Source: Saprospiraceae bacterium
GTDB lineage: Bacteria; Bacteroidota; Bacteroidia; Chitinophagales; Saprospiraceae
Reading direction: 5' to 3'
DNA length: 64,000 nucleotides
Assembly (NCBI GenBank): GCA_022844565.1
Contig: JALHLK010000020.1
Location: 1 to 64,000 of the forward strand
How positions within the stretch are numbered: position 1 is the first letter of the stretch; every line of letters begins with the position of its first letter. Under the pieces are notes generated by a model. The model was not told the origin of the DNA and did no database searches. It saw only the letters and a list, made by a program, of their open reading frames with translations. This document shows, one piece after another, positions 19,802 to 28,200 of this stretch. Both the position numbers and the translations under genes were made by a program.

Positions 19802-19932
19802 TAGGGCAAAAAAACACCGAATAGGGCAATTCCTATTGCCCTATTACCATCCATTCGTTCATAATGCACTGATATATAATACATTAATTCAAATATCTAC
19901 ATCAAATAAAAGGGCAATAAAAGGGCAATTTT
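19795..19932 (+). repeat. 138-bp direct repeat, downstream copy
   Basis: The second copy of 18293-18430. It begins at the last base of the penultimate sense codon of the AlbA_2 gene, covering AAA-TAA. The heptamer layout is conserved (19824-19830, 19835-19841, 19912-19918, 19923-19929). The sequence after it does not match the promoter that follows the upstream copy. Confidence 0.9.
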
Positions 19933-20435
19933 TGCATTTTGTCGTGAAATTGAGCTCAATATCGTAATTGGGCTTGTTGAAAAAGTCATCAAGCCATAGA
20001 TAGCCTACACTTTGATAATATATTGTTCTTTTGTCTTGATACATGACTGATCGATGCTTTAGCAAAATTGTGATACGAAATCACAATTTAGTGAAGGAAC
20101 CGAAGAAAACTTTCTGAGGGGGACCAAAAAATCAAGGCTGTTAGAAATTTAACTAAAATCTTTCCTTCAATCCTAAATTCTAAAAACTCGCTTTAACAAA
20201 TGTACATCTTTCTTGACTTGAGGCTATATTTACTTCATCGCAACTTTATTAAGCAGAAAGTGCTCAAACAGTTTAGAATTTTTAACGGATTGATTACAAG
20301 ATTTCTTAACGCTAAATTTCTAAAGGCCGCCCAAGAAAAAGAAATTCCAGCAACTCATTTGCTAGGAAAATTAATACGCAGTACAAAAAGCCCTAAGTAT
20401 AATAGAAAATCGAAACTTAACTCCAATTATAAATT
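19933..20435. other. Hairpin-rich spacer without a convincing gene
   Basis: About 500 nt between the repeat and the methyltransferase gene. It holds a perfect 12-bp palindrome ATTGAGCTCAAT (19949-19960), a GGCTTG/CAAGCC hairpin (19971-19995) and a perfect 10-bp stem-loop (20065-20089). A 91-codon open frame at 20200-20475 has no recognisable domain, strongly AT-driven composition and a 40-nt convergent overlap with the next gene, so it is not called. The region may be the scar of a lost mobile element. Confidence 0.5.
20065..20089. repeat. Perfect 10-bp stem-loop
   Basis: AAATTGTGAT, loop ACGAA, ATCACAATTT. It is not followed by a T run. It resembles the CRP-like half-site TGTGA/TCACA with a short spacer of 7 nt, so it may be an operator rather than a terminator. 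No gene starts close by on either strand, so its role is open. Confidence 0.5.
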
Positions 20436-20885
20436 TTACAAAAGGAAAGGAATCAGCATTTTTGTATTTTGTTGATAGAGTGCATACGTAGGATATTGTA
20501 CCGCAAGAAGGCGCTCTTCGTATCTAGCTTTGAAGTAAAATAGTACCACCAACAATAAGGAGGTGATCACTAAGGTCATACTGCCTTGGTAAAGGCTGAT
20601 GCCTATGGTGGCAAAAATTATGCCCGTATAGATCGGATGCCGTACATAATGATACAATCCGTTTGTCACCAATTGTCCATTTTGCTTTGGTGTCGGGAAA
20701 GGTGAGAGGCTTTTGCTCAATTGTATGATTGCTATCGACACGACCAGCGCACCTAATACGCCTAATACCAAGCCCAATAGACGGACGGCATAGGGTATCT
20801 CAAGACTATTTTCTTTATTTATTAAAAATACAGAAAGTAACAAAAACTGTATACCTACATATAGTATATCTTTAGTTGGGTACAT
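20436..20885 (-). CDS. Isoprenylcysteine carboxyl methyltransferase-family membrane protein
   Basis: 149 residues from the ATG at 20885. Four hydrophobic helices (about 5-23, 34-55, 85-102 and 104-124) are followed by the family signature. The SAM-binding part reads LVTNGLYHYVRHPIYTG, and the C-terminal YEERLLAVQYPTYALY matches the PEMT/ICMT motif. Bacterial members methylate unknown lipids or small molecules in the inner membrane. An upstream TTG (20909) would overlap the preceding gene and is not needed. The gene lies 7 nt downstream of the coiled-coil gene and is probably co-transcribed with it. Confidence 0.85.
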   Translation of the reverse strand: MYPTKDILYVGIQFLLLSVFLINKENSLEIPYAVRLLGLVLGVLGALVVSIAIIQLSKSLSPFPTPKQNGQLVTNGLYHYVRHPIYTGIIFATIGISLYQGSMTLVITSLLLVVLFYFKARYEERLLAVQYPTYALYQQNTKMLIPFLL

Positions 20886-20892
20886 GAGTTTT

Positions 20893-21285
20893 TTATTCAA
20901 GGGATTCAATATATGTTATGGATAATTGCAGTTGCTCTGCAATAATGGCTTTATTAATGCCACTTTTTAACATCAGTTTTATAGCTTCTTCTTGTTTTCT
21001 TTGAGCCTCTTCTTGTTTTCTCTGAGCTTCCTCTTGTTTTCTTTGAGCCTCTTCTTGTTTTCTCTGAGCCTCTTCTTGTTTTCTTTGAGCCTCTTCTTTT
21101 AAAAGACGTTCTTCAGCCACTAAAGTTTCTTGAATTTTGACCCTATCCTCATAATCCATGATTTCTTTGATAAAATCGTCTTCTATCTCCATTTCATCCC
21201 TTACTTCCTTTACTTGAACGGCTTTTTTTAACCTATGGATAATAGGTCTGAACTGTACTGGGAAATCTTGCTCTTTTACATTCAT
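20893..21285 (-). CDS. Coiled-coil protein with five identical heptads; Rpn-nuclease-tail-like
   Basis: 130 residues starting at an ATG. Residues 64-98 are five exact copies of EEAQRKQ, encoded by a 21-bp minisatellite and forming a charged helix. The end (KSGINKAIIAEQLQLSITYIESL) resembles the helix-turn-helix-like C-terminal tail of Rpn/PD-(D/E)XK transposase-like proteins, which also carry variable coiled-coil repeats before it. The nuclease domain that would make up the first ~200 residues is absent. This is either a naturally short relative or a 5'-truncated remnant that has kept an open frame. Its function is unknown. Confidence 0.6.
   Translation of the reverse strand: MNVKEQDFPVQFRPIIHRLKKAVQVKEVRDEMEIEDDFIKEIMDYEDRVKIQETLVAEERLLKEEAQRKQEEAQRKQEEAQRKQEEAQRKQEEAQRKQEEAIKLMLKSGINKAIIAEQLQLSITYIESLE
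20992..21096 (-). repeat. 21-bp in-frame tandem repeat, five units
   Basis: Units of the form tcttgttttctttgagcctc on the plus strand, differing at a few wobble positions. Because the unit is a multiple of three, copy-number change would lengthen or shorten the coiled coil by whole heptads without a frameshift. Confidence 0.9.
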
Positions 21286-21363
21286 GAAATGTATGTCTTT
21301 ACTCTTTTTTTAAAAACTACATCATATCCCGGGTTTGCAATAAGCATGACAACGTTTATCATA

Positions 21364-21371
21364 CAAAACTA
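21364..21371 (-). promoter_or_regulatory. -7 box upstream of the coiled-coil gene
   Basis: Minus-strand TAGTTTTG, a TAnnTTTG match, about 78 nt before the ATG at 21285. It lies just inside the end of the preceding AtpI-like gene's spacer, suggesting a separate transcription unit. Confidence 0.35.
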
Positions 21372-21381
21372 ATAAAACTTT

Positions 21382-21774
21382 TTACCTAAACCTAACCTTC
21401 CCACTCAAAAAATATGTCTCCACAATCGTAAACACAGCATATATCACAATGTACGGTATGATAAAATTGGTGTTAGGCAAGTTATGGGTAAGTGTGTAAT
21501 ACATCGGTATGGCTACAACTACGACAAACTTGACAAGAAAGTTGATGTAAGCAAGACCTAAGAAATTTTTTTCATCGTTTTTTTGACTAAAATATGCTGC
21601 CAAAAGCAAAGTAAACCAAATGATGACCAAAAAAATGACGATAGACCAAATTAAGAATGGAAGATAACCTTTGAAGGGCTCAAAACGGGTTATAACATAC
21701 GAGAATATCCCTAGGCCAATGGATGTAATCGTAATCCAAAAGGAGAATTTGACGAGGTCCGTACTATTTTTCAT
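21382..21774 (-). CDS. Four-helix membrane protein, AtpI/DUF6168-like
   Basis: 131 residues from the ATG at 21774 (the longer frame from 21831 would run far into the upstream gene). Four membrane helices are evident at about 10-28, 37-60, 73-92 and 100-122. In Bacteroidota a protein of this size and shape lies between AtpZ and ATP synthase subunit a and is treated as an AtpI-type assembly factor. It overlaps the end of atpZ by 11 bp, but atpB does not follow. Position and topology rather than a motif support the call. Confidence 0.65.
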   Translation of the reverse strand: MKNSTDLVKFSFWITITSIGLGIFSYVITRFEPFKGYLPFLIWSIVIFLVIIWFTLLLAAYFSQKNDEKNFLGLAYINFLVKFVVVVAIPMYYTLTHNLPNTNFIIPYIVIYAVFTIVETYFLSGKVRFR

Positions 21775-21988
21775 TGAGTTCTTTAATGAGTTTGTACATA
21801 AAAGCAACAAAAACCAAAAAGAGCAGCACAATCGTAATAACTGGAATCTCTGACCAATCTAGGTATTTATCTATTTTGAGTCCTCCCCACAATGTGAGGC
21901 CAAAAATTGCGAACAATTGAAATCCTAAACTACTATATTTTACAAAGCTTGAAGCCGGTCGTTTGTACTTTTTTTTAGGCTCAATCAT
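21764..21988 (-). CDS. AtpZ/AtpI family protein
   Basis: 74 residues with a basic start (MIEPKKKYKRPASSFVKY), a first helix with FGLTLWGGLKIDKYL and a second helix VITIVLLFLVFVAFMYKLIKEL. This is the AtpZ pattern: two membrane helices with the conserved GxxxGxxxD-type segment. AtpZ assists assembly or ion supply of the F1Fo ATP synthase. It sits 8 nt downstream of the bactofilin gene, as in other Bacteroidota. Confidence 0.8.
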   Translation of the reverse strand: MIEPKKKYKRPASSFVKYSSLGFQLFAIFGLTLWGGLKIDKYLDWSEIPVITIVLLFLVFVAFMYKLIKELNEK

Positions 21989-21996
21989 TTTAGGAA

Positions 21997-22410
21997 TTAC
22001 AACGTTACCACTAATTCTTTTGGCTTAGATCCAGACTTTGATATTTTACCCATAGAGCATGTCACATTATACAATGCACCCGCTTGTACAGTCAATTTAT
22101 CAGTAATTATCTCACCATCAATTTTAGCTGTCTCACGTACATTTAGTAATTCAGATACTTGTAGTTTACCCTCGAATACACCTTCAATAACGGCATTTTG
22201 GCAAGTTACATTACCTTTGATCCGACCTTCTGGACCAATAACCAATCTACCTGAACAGTCAAGGTCACCTACTAATTCTCCATCTATTCGTATATCTGAA
22301 CTAGCTATTATTGAGCCTTGTATCTTTGTTCCTGCTACTATCGAGTTATTCGAGTTGGGGGTCACTGTACCACTTCCATTTGACATATTTTCAGCTTTTT
22401 TACCAAACAT
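21997..22410 (-). CDS. Bactofilin (polymer-forming cytoskeletal protein)
   Basis: 137 residues. A disordered N-terminus (about 1-25) leads into the right-handed beta-helix of bactofilins, with rungs such as IVAGTKIQGSIIASSDIRIDGELVGDLDCSG and IDGEIITDKLTVQAGALYNV. It lacks a signal peptide or membrane segment. Bactofilins form nucleotide-free filaments that organise cell-wall or polar machinery. It is first in a bactofilin-atpZ-atpI-like unit. Confidence 0.9.
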   Translation of the reverse strand: MFGKKAENMSNGSGTVTPNSNNSIVAGTKIQGSIIASSDIRIDGELVGDLDCSGRLVIGPEGRIKGNVTCQNAVIEGVFEGKLQVSELLNVRETAKIDGEIITDKLTVQAGALYNVTCSMGKISKSGSKPKELVVTL

Positions 22411-22492
22411 GATTTATTATTTTTTATTTCAAAGCTCAATTATAAAAAAATTAATGATTAATATGGTAAGGGTTTAAAGTATAAATTTTATC

Positions 22493-22538
22493 GTAATATG
22501 TAAAAACGCCCTAAAATGGAAGGTTTTTACGCGATTAC
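22493..22538. terminator. Stem-loop between Reeler-domain gene and bactofilin
   Basis: GTAAAAAC (22500-22507) pairs with GTTTTTAC (22523-22530), and GTAAT (22493-22497) with ATTAC (22534-22538) across a small internal loop. It lies about 40 nt past the end of the leftward gene at 22578 and upstream of the bactofilin gene, and is consistent with a terminator of the former. Confidence 0.5.
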
Positions 22539-22577
22539 ATGTCCACCAATATCGTATTTTAATTTAGTTCTTAGGGC

Positions 22578-23372
22578 CTAAATTTTTAGAAATTTCTGTG
22601 TAAAGATTTTACCTTCAGCTAAGGTTTGAACAAAATATGTATTGGCTGACAATGCGGAAATATCGATCCTTTTCAAATCAGTATCTTCTACTTCCATTAT
22701 AAGATAGCCTAGATGGTTGTATACCTTTACTACTTTTATGCTTTTGTCATATTTAAACTCCAAATAAGTTGACGTAATATTGGTTATTAAGATCGGTTTT
22801 GCCTCGATTTCAACTGCTTCATTACTGGTAGTTGATTCATACAAGAAGGTTTTGGACTTGACGATTGCATTGTCACCAATAGAATTATCGTCATCATTGC
22901 CAACTACACCAGCGTAATAAAGTTTTATACTGTCCTTATCACCAAGTTGGTTGGGTGACTTCCAAGTTGCCGTGAAGGTGGCTGAAGTACTTCTGTTATT
23001 ATGAGAAATATAGGTTCTGTTTAAGTCTACTACGCGCTTGACCCTGCTACCTATAGTGGGAAAAGAACCCGCCATTAATTCTTTAGAGGTAAGCGGTACC
23101 ATCTGAAAACCAAACACAGCTGCTTTGCTAGTGCTGTCGATTAGTTGAACATTTACGGTGTAGTCCGTATTTGGTAAAATCTTCTGAACTTTTTTATTGG
23201 CTTTATCGATGAGATCAATTTGTATTTCTGGTTTAAAATTTCCGCGGATATGACAGTTTAGACAAGTCACATTATCTACTTCTCCTGGAGCACCTGCATT
23301 ACCAATGGGGCGCCCCCTTCTATCTGACAAAAAAGTCAAAGAAATTATAACAAAAATTACAATCCTAAACAT
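22578..23372 (-). CDS. Secreted protein with CxxCH motif, Reeler-like domain and T9SS sorting tail
   Basis: 264 residues. A short signal peptide (about 1-16) precedes an N-terminal heme-type motif C37-L-N-C40-H41. The middle (about 45-175) has the beta-rich shape of the Reeler/choice-of-anchor V domain often joined to CLxCH in Bacteroidota. The C-terminal ~75 residues (VVKVYNHLGYLIMEV ... YFVQTLAEGKIFTQKFLKI) form a type A T9SS sorting domain. It is likely exported by the Por system and cell-surface bound or released. It is divergent from the PfkB kinase gene. Confidence 0.8.
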   Translation of the reverse strand: MFRIVIFVIISLTFLSDRRGRPIGNAGAPGEVDNVTCLNCHIRGNFKPEIQIDLIDKANKKVQKILPNTDYTVNVQLIDSTSKAAVFGFQMVPLTSKELMAGSFPTIGSRVKRVVDLNRTYISHNNRSTSATFTATWKSPNQLGDKDSIKLYYAGVVGNDDDNSIGDNAIVKSKTFLYESTTSNEAVEIEAKPILITNITSTYLEFKYDKSIKVVKVYNHLGYLIMEVEDTDLKRIDISALSANTYFVQTLAEGKIFTQKFLKI

Positions 23373-23579
23373 AATTCTTTTTTAAGCACTCATTTAGTAT
23401 ATAGAAAGTAGGGCTAATTGGTTTCACTTATAGACTGTAAAAGTGAGAAATAGTTTAATAAATCGAACAGATTGAATCAAAAAATCTTATCATTTCAATT
23501 TTTTTGCTGAAAAAAGCGGTAATCCCTGTGTTAATAGTCAAGTAAACAAAAATTGTATAAATATTTTGATCAATAATAT

Positions 23580-23587
23580 TACTTTTG
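23580..23587 (+). promoter_or_regulatory. -7 box of the PfkB kinase gene
   Basis: TACTTTTG, a perfect TAnnTTTG, 25 nt before the ATG at 23613. A TTG at 23553-23555 is a somewhat distant -33 candidate. Confidence 0.5.
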
Positions 23588-23612
23588 CGAAATTTTTAAT
23601 AAAATATTCATT

Positions 23613-24527
23613 ATGAGTTTATTGACGATAGGAACGATGGCGTTTGATGATGTAGAGACACCATTTGGCAAAGCAGAAAAAATAGTTGGTGGTGCGTGTA
23701 CATACATTAGTTACGCTGCATCTTATTTTACAAATGATATTAACCTCAGCGCTGTAATAGGTGGAGATTTTCCGAAATCAGAGTTGGAGACGTTAAAGCA
23801 AAAAGGGGTCAACTTAGAAGGACTTGAAATAAAAGAGGATGAAAAATCTTTTTATTGGTCAGGAAAGTACCATATGAATATGAACAGTCGTGATACATTA
23901 ATCACTGATTTGAATGTTTTGGCTGACTTCAATCCTGTACTTCCTGAGTCTTACAAATCTAGTCAATATGTGATGTTGGGCAATCTTACACCTTCTATTC
24001 AAGCCAGTGTGCTAGACCAATTGGATGGTACTCAAAAGTTGATTGCTATGGATACGATGAACTTTTGGATGGATGTCGCAATGGAAGATTTGAAAAAAGT
24101 AATAGCGCGTGTCGATTTACTTATCATTAATGACGAAGAGGCAAGACAATTGTCGGGTGAGTATGCCATCGTAAAGGCTGCAAGAGTCATTAAAGATATG
24201 GGTGTAAAATATCTAATTATCAAAAAAGGGGAGCATGGAGCCCTTTTATTTTATGATGACCATATTTTCTTTGCACCGGCTATTCCATTAGCAGATGTAT
24301 TTGATCCAACGGGTGCGGGTGATACTTTTGCAGGTGGTGTGTTAGGGTATTTAGCAAAAACCAAAGACCACTCTTATGCCAATTTTAAAAGATCAATAAT
24401 TTATGGGTCAGCTATGGCTTCATTTTGTGTAGAAAAATTTGGCGTAGAGCGTTTAAAAGAATTGGATCAAGAGACCATCCAAGCACGAGTAAGAGAATTT
24501 TATGAACTGGTCAAATTTGAAATCTAG
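23613..24527 (+). CDS. PfkB-family sugar kinase
   Basis: 304 residues, ribokinase fold. The N-terminal GG-containing segment (IVGGACTYISYAASYF) is the sugar-side signature, and the C-terminal DPTGAGDTFAGG (231-242) carries the anion hole and catalytic base D237. The phosphate acceptor cannot be named from sequence; Bacteroidota annotate close relatives only as PfkB kinases or sugar kinases. It is monocistronic, with its own promoter, and precedes ruvA by 117 nt. Confidence 0.9.
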   Translation: MSLLTIGTMAFDDVETPFGKAEKIVGGACTYISYAASYFTNDINLSAVIGGDFPKSELETLKQKGVNLEGLEIKEDEKSFYWSGKYHMNMNSRDTLITDLNVLADFNPVLPESYKSSQYVMLGNLTPSIQASVLDQLDGTQKLIAMDTMNFWMDVAMEDLKKVIARVDLLIINDEEARQLSGEYAIVKAARVIKDMGVKYLIIKKGEHGALLFYDDHIFFAPAIPLADVFDPTGAGDTFAGGVLGYLAKTKDHSYANFKRSIIYGSAMASFCVEKFGVERLKELDQETIQARVREFYELVKFEI

Positions 24528-24610
24528 AAACTAAGTTATTTAGTATTAATGAGTTGGCAAATAATTCATTTAATATTAAAATAAAACTTAATATAAATCA
24601 ATCTTGGTAT

Positions 24611-24618
24611 TATATTTG
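24611..24618 (+). promoter_or_regulatory. -7 box of ruvA-sprA
   Basis: TATATTTG, 26 nt before the GTG start of ruvA. This supports GTG as the real start, since no other in-frame start lies between the box and the first conserved residues. Confidence 0.5.
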
Positions 24619-24644
24619 CTATTAGAAAATATAAATAAAGGCTT

Positions 24645-25241
24645 GTGTACGGATATTTAAAGGGTAAAGTGACAAATAGAACGCCAACATTTGTGTATTT
24701 AGAATGTGGGGGAGTTGGCTATCAAGTCAATATAAGTCTCAATACTTATGGTGATTTAGAAGGTAAGGAGGATATAAAACTCTACACACATCTGCAAGTA
24801 AGAGAGGATGATATGAGTCTATGGGGCTTTTTGAGCGAAAGCGAAAAGCAACTTTTTATTCTCTTGATCTCTGTATCTGGTGTAGGAGCAAATACGGCAA
24901 GAGTAATCATGTCTTATTTAAAAGTTGAAGAATTACAACGTGTCATAGCCAACGGTGATGCCGTGAGCCTTGCAAAGATCAAAGGCCTTGGTCCAAAAAC
25001 GGCTCAAAAGATCATAATCGACTTAAAAGATAAAGTGATGAAGCTGGCGGGCATTGAAGTAGACGTAACAAGCAAACAAGGTATAGACAATAAGTTAAAA
25101 GATGATGCGTTATCAGCCTTATTAGCCTTGGGCTTTGCTAAAGCTTCGGTTGAAAAATCAATCAACCAAGTCATCATGAAAAATCCGAATATAGACCAAG
25201 TAGAAAACCTAATAAAAGAAGTGCTAAAACATATGAGTTAA
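24645..25241 (+). CDS. ruvA: Holliday junction branch migration protein RuvA
   Basis: 198 residues from a GTG start (MYGYLKGKV). The N-terminal OB domain (1-62) is followed by two helix-hairpin-helix motifs (SGVGANTARVIM and IKGLGPKTAQKIIIDLKDK) and the small C-terminal domain that contacts RuvB (about 150-198, LSALLALGFAKASVEKSI). RuvA holds the Holliday junction while RuvB pumps DNA through it. The length is normal. It is followed after 41 nt by sprA, an order I recall from other Bacteroidota. Confidence 0.95.
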   Translation: MYGYLKGKVTNRTPTFVYLECGGVGYQVNISLNTYGDLEGKEDIKLYTHLQVREDDMSLWGFLSESEKQLFILLISVSGVGANTARVIMSYLKVEELQRVIANGDAVSLAKIKGLGPKTAQKIIIDLKDKVMKLAGIEVDVTSKQGIDNKLKDDALSALLALGFAKASVEKSINQVIMKNPNIDQVENLIKEVLKHMS

Positions 25242-25282
25242 TTTTTAAACGATCAGTATACTATTGAAAGTTAGATATCGTT

Positions 25283-28200
25283 ATGTTATTCGTAAATAAA
25301 AAAGTGAATTTAAACAGCGTTTTGGAATATAAAGTAAGAAAAGTAGTAAAAAGCTGGAGGTTTTTTGTTTTGGCTCTTGTGATTGGATGTATCAATATTG
25401 GTGCCAGCACAAAGTATGTTACAACAAAGAAAATCCCTGTAAATAGCAAAAGAGTATCAATTAAAGATACCTTACCTACCGAAAGGCCAGGAGATAATTA
25501 TTTTTTAAACAAGTACAAAAATCCATTTGATGTCAACACGAGCCTCATCAAAAGAGAGGTAAATTATGATGTCAGAACCGGAAAATACATCCTGACCGAA
25601 AAAATTGGTGACGAACTGTACAGAGAACCTACCTACCTAACTTTCGACGAATATCTCAAATTTAAGTCTAAAGAACAAGAAACAAAATACTTCGAAAGTT
25701 TAAATGGTTTTAGTGATTTCAGAAATAAAAACCTAAGTGATAGGCTTAAAAAATTGGATCCTATGTCTAAAATTGACTTAGGAAAATCAATGATCGACCG
25801 ACTATTTGGTGGTACAGAATACAATATCAAACCAAGAGGTAGCGTAGACCTTACATTGGGATTTTTTAGTTATCAAAAGAATGAGGATCCTTCACTCTTA
25901 GCCAATTTTCAAAGACAACTATTTATTCCAGGCGACTTCAATATGAGACCCCGATTGAGTGTAGATGGTGGTATAGGGGAAAAACTAAAGTTGAATTTCA
26001 ATTATGACAATCAAAATACCTTTAATTTTGACCGTCAGATTAAGTTAAAGTACGACTCTGATCAATTTTCAGAAGATGATATCCTAAAGAAAATAGAAGC
26101 GGGTAATGTAAATCTACCTTTGCGAGGGTCATTGATACCTGGTGTGCAAAATCTATTTGGTCTTAAGACAGATCTTCAGTTCGGTCATCTCAAACTATCT
26201 ATTTTAGCGGCACAGCAACAATCAAAAAGAAATAGTCTACAAGTACAAAATGGATCAGCCATCCAAGATATAGAGGTAAGACCTGATGAATATGACGAGA
26301 ATAGACACTTCTTCATTTCGCACTTCAATAGAGCCACTTACGAAAGAACACTACAAAACATACCTCAAATCAATACATCTTTTCGAGTAGCACAGATGGA
26401 AGTATGGATTTCTGATGATAGACCCGACTATCAACAAGGTAGTACAATGATTGCTGCACTTGCTGATTTAGGAGAATCTGATATCAATAAGTATACATCG
26501 AAGAATACTTTATTCCCCCCAACATCGCCACTTCCTGTTTTTTTAACAGATATTACTAATATACCACTTCCAGACAACAAAGCAAATGGCCTGTTTGAGC
26601 GGCTGGTGAATGACCCTGGTGTAAATTCAATTGATAAAACAAGTGCTTCATTGAGTGGTCCAAACTATAGACTACGACAAAATAGAGACTTCGAAGTATT
26701 CAGAGGAAGGTTATTAAATTCAAGTGAATATACTTTTAATCCACAATTGGGTACACTTTCTTTAAATATCAGGCTGAGACCTAATCAAGTATTAGCCGTT
26801 TCATACAAATATTTTTATACCGCTAGATGTGATACCATTTATACTGTGGGGCAGATTGCCTCAGAAGGGCTAGAAAGTAGCTCGGCTCGAGATATCAACG
26901 GACAGCCGCGAGCTACTCCTCCAAAAGTAATTTTTACAAAACTCCTTAAGTCTACCAACCAAGTGACTAACTCACCTTCTTGGGACTTGATGATGAAAAA
27001 CGTTTATAACTTACAAACATCTTCTCTCAATAAAGAAGGTTTTGATTTTGATATATTTTATGAAGATGATTTTGATGATGGATCTTTGAAGAAATTCTTA
27101 CCTGAAGAATCCCTCAGGAATCAGCCGCTACTACAAATATTTGGAGTAGATAAACTTAATAGATTTGGTGATCCTCAACCTGACGGTGCATTTGACTACA
27201 TACCTGGCGTTACTGTTATTGAGCGGACAGGAAGTATTATTTTTCCAGTGTTAGAACCCTTCGGATCAAGACTTGAATCTGTGATTACTGATCCTGTACT
27301 CCGCGAAAAATATGTCTACAAACAACTGTATGATACAACCATCACTATAGCCAGACAAAGTCTTGAGTTAAATAAATTTGTGATGAAAGCCAGGGTAAAG
27401 TCATCAAATACTGGTGAATATAATCTAGGTGGCTTATTTATCCAAAGAGGGTCTGTGAGAGTTACTGCAGGTGGCATACTTTTACAAGAAAATGTAGATT
27501 ATGAAATCGATTATGGTGTGGGTAGATTGAGAGTAATCAATCCAGCATACTTATCTCAAGGCACACCAATCCAAATCAATTTTGAAGACAACGCTGTATT
27601 TGGACTGCAACAAAAGAATATGTTGGCCTTGCGGGCAGAATATGATTTTAGCAAGAAGTTTTCGATTGGAGCTACAGCTATGCGGTTATGGGACAGACCA
27701 TTTACTCAAAAGGTAAACATTGGAGAAGATCCGATTAACAATAAGATGTATGGTCTCGACGTCAACTTTGCAGACGAAACACCATGGTTGACTAAAGCCT
27801 TGGACAAGTTGCCATTTTACAGTACAAATGCACCTTCTAGTGTTAGTTTTTATGGAGAAGCAGCGTATATGCAACCGGGATATAGTAAAGCCATCAATCT
27901 ACCTGGGCAAAAAGATCCTGTAGTTAGTTTAGATGATTTCGAGGGTGCTATCAATGGTCTATCCTTAGGGGGCTTTAATACCAATAGTTGGATGATTTCG
28001 AGCGTGCCTTCAGAATTTCCAGAATCGACCTTTAGCAATGACATATTAAATGGTGTGAATCGTGCTAAAATTAACTGGTATCAGATAGAAAGGTCGGGTG
28101 ATGCAAGAAAAACACAAACCGACCGAAGTCACCCATATACAAGGATCATTGAGCAAACAGAATTATTTCAAAGAGAGGTACAAATAGGTCAAAATGAATT

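Noticed and set aside
18293-19932. Integron gene cassette with attC sites
   Set aside because: The repeats follow the gene end closely, as attC would, but no GTTRRRY/RYYYAAC core or paired simple sites were found, and there is no integrase.
20200-20475. 91-codon open frame in the spacer after the 138-bp repeat
   Set aside because: No recognisable domain, amino-acid use driven by AT content, no promoter box or known neighbour, and a convergent overlap with the real methyltransferase gene.
13783-21096. CRISPR array from the two minisatellites
   Set aside because: There are no unique spacers between units; the repeats are contiguous, and one set is in frame within a gene.
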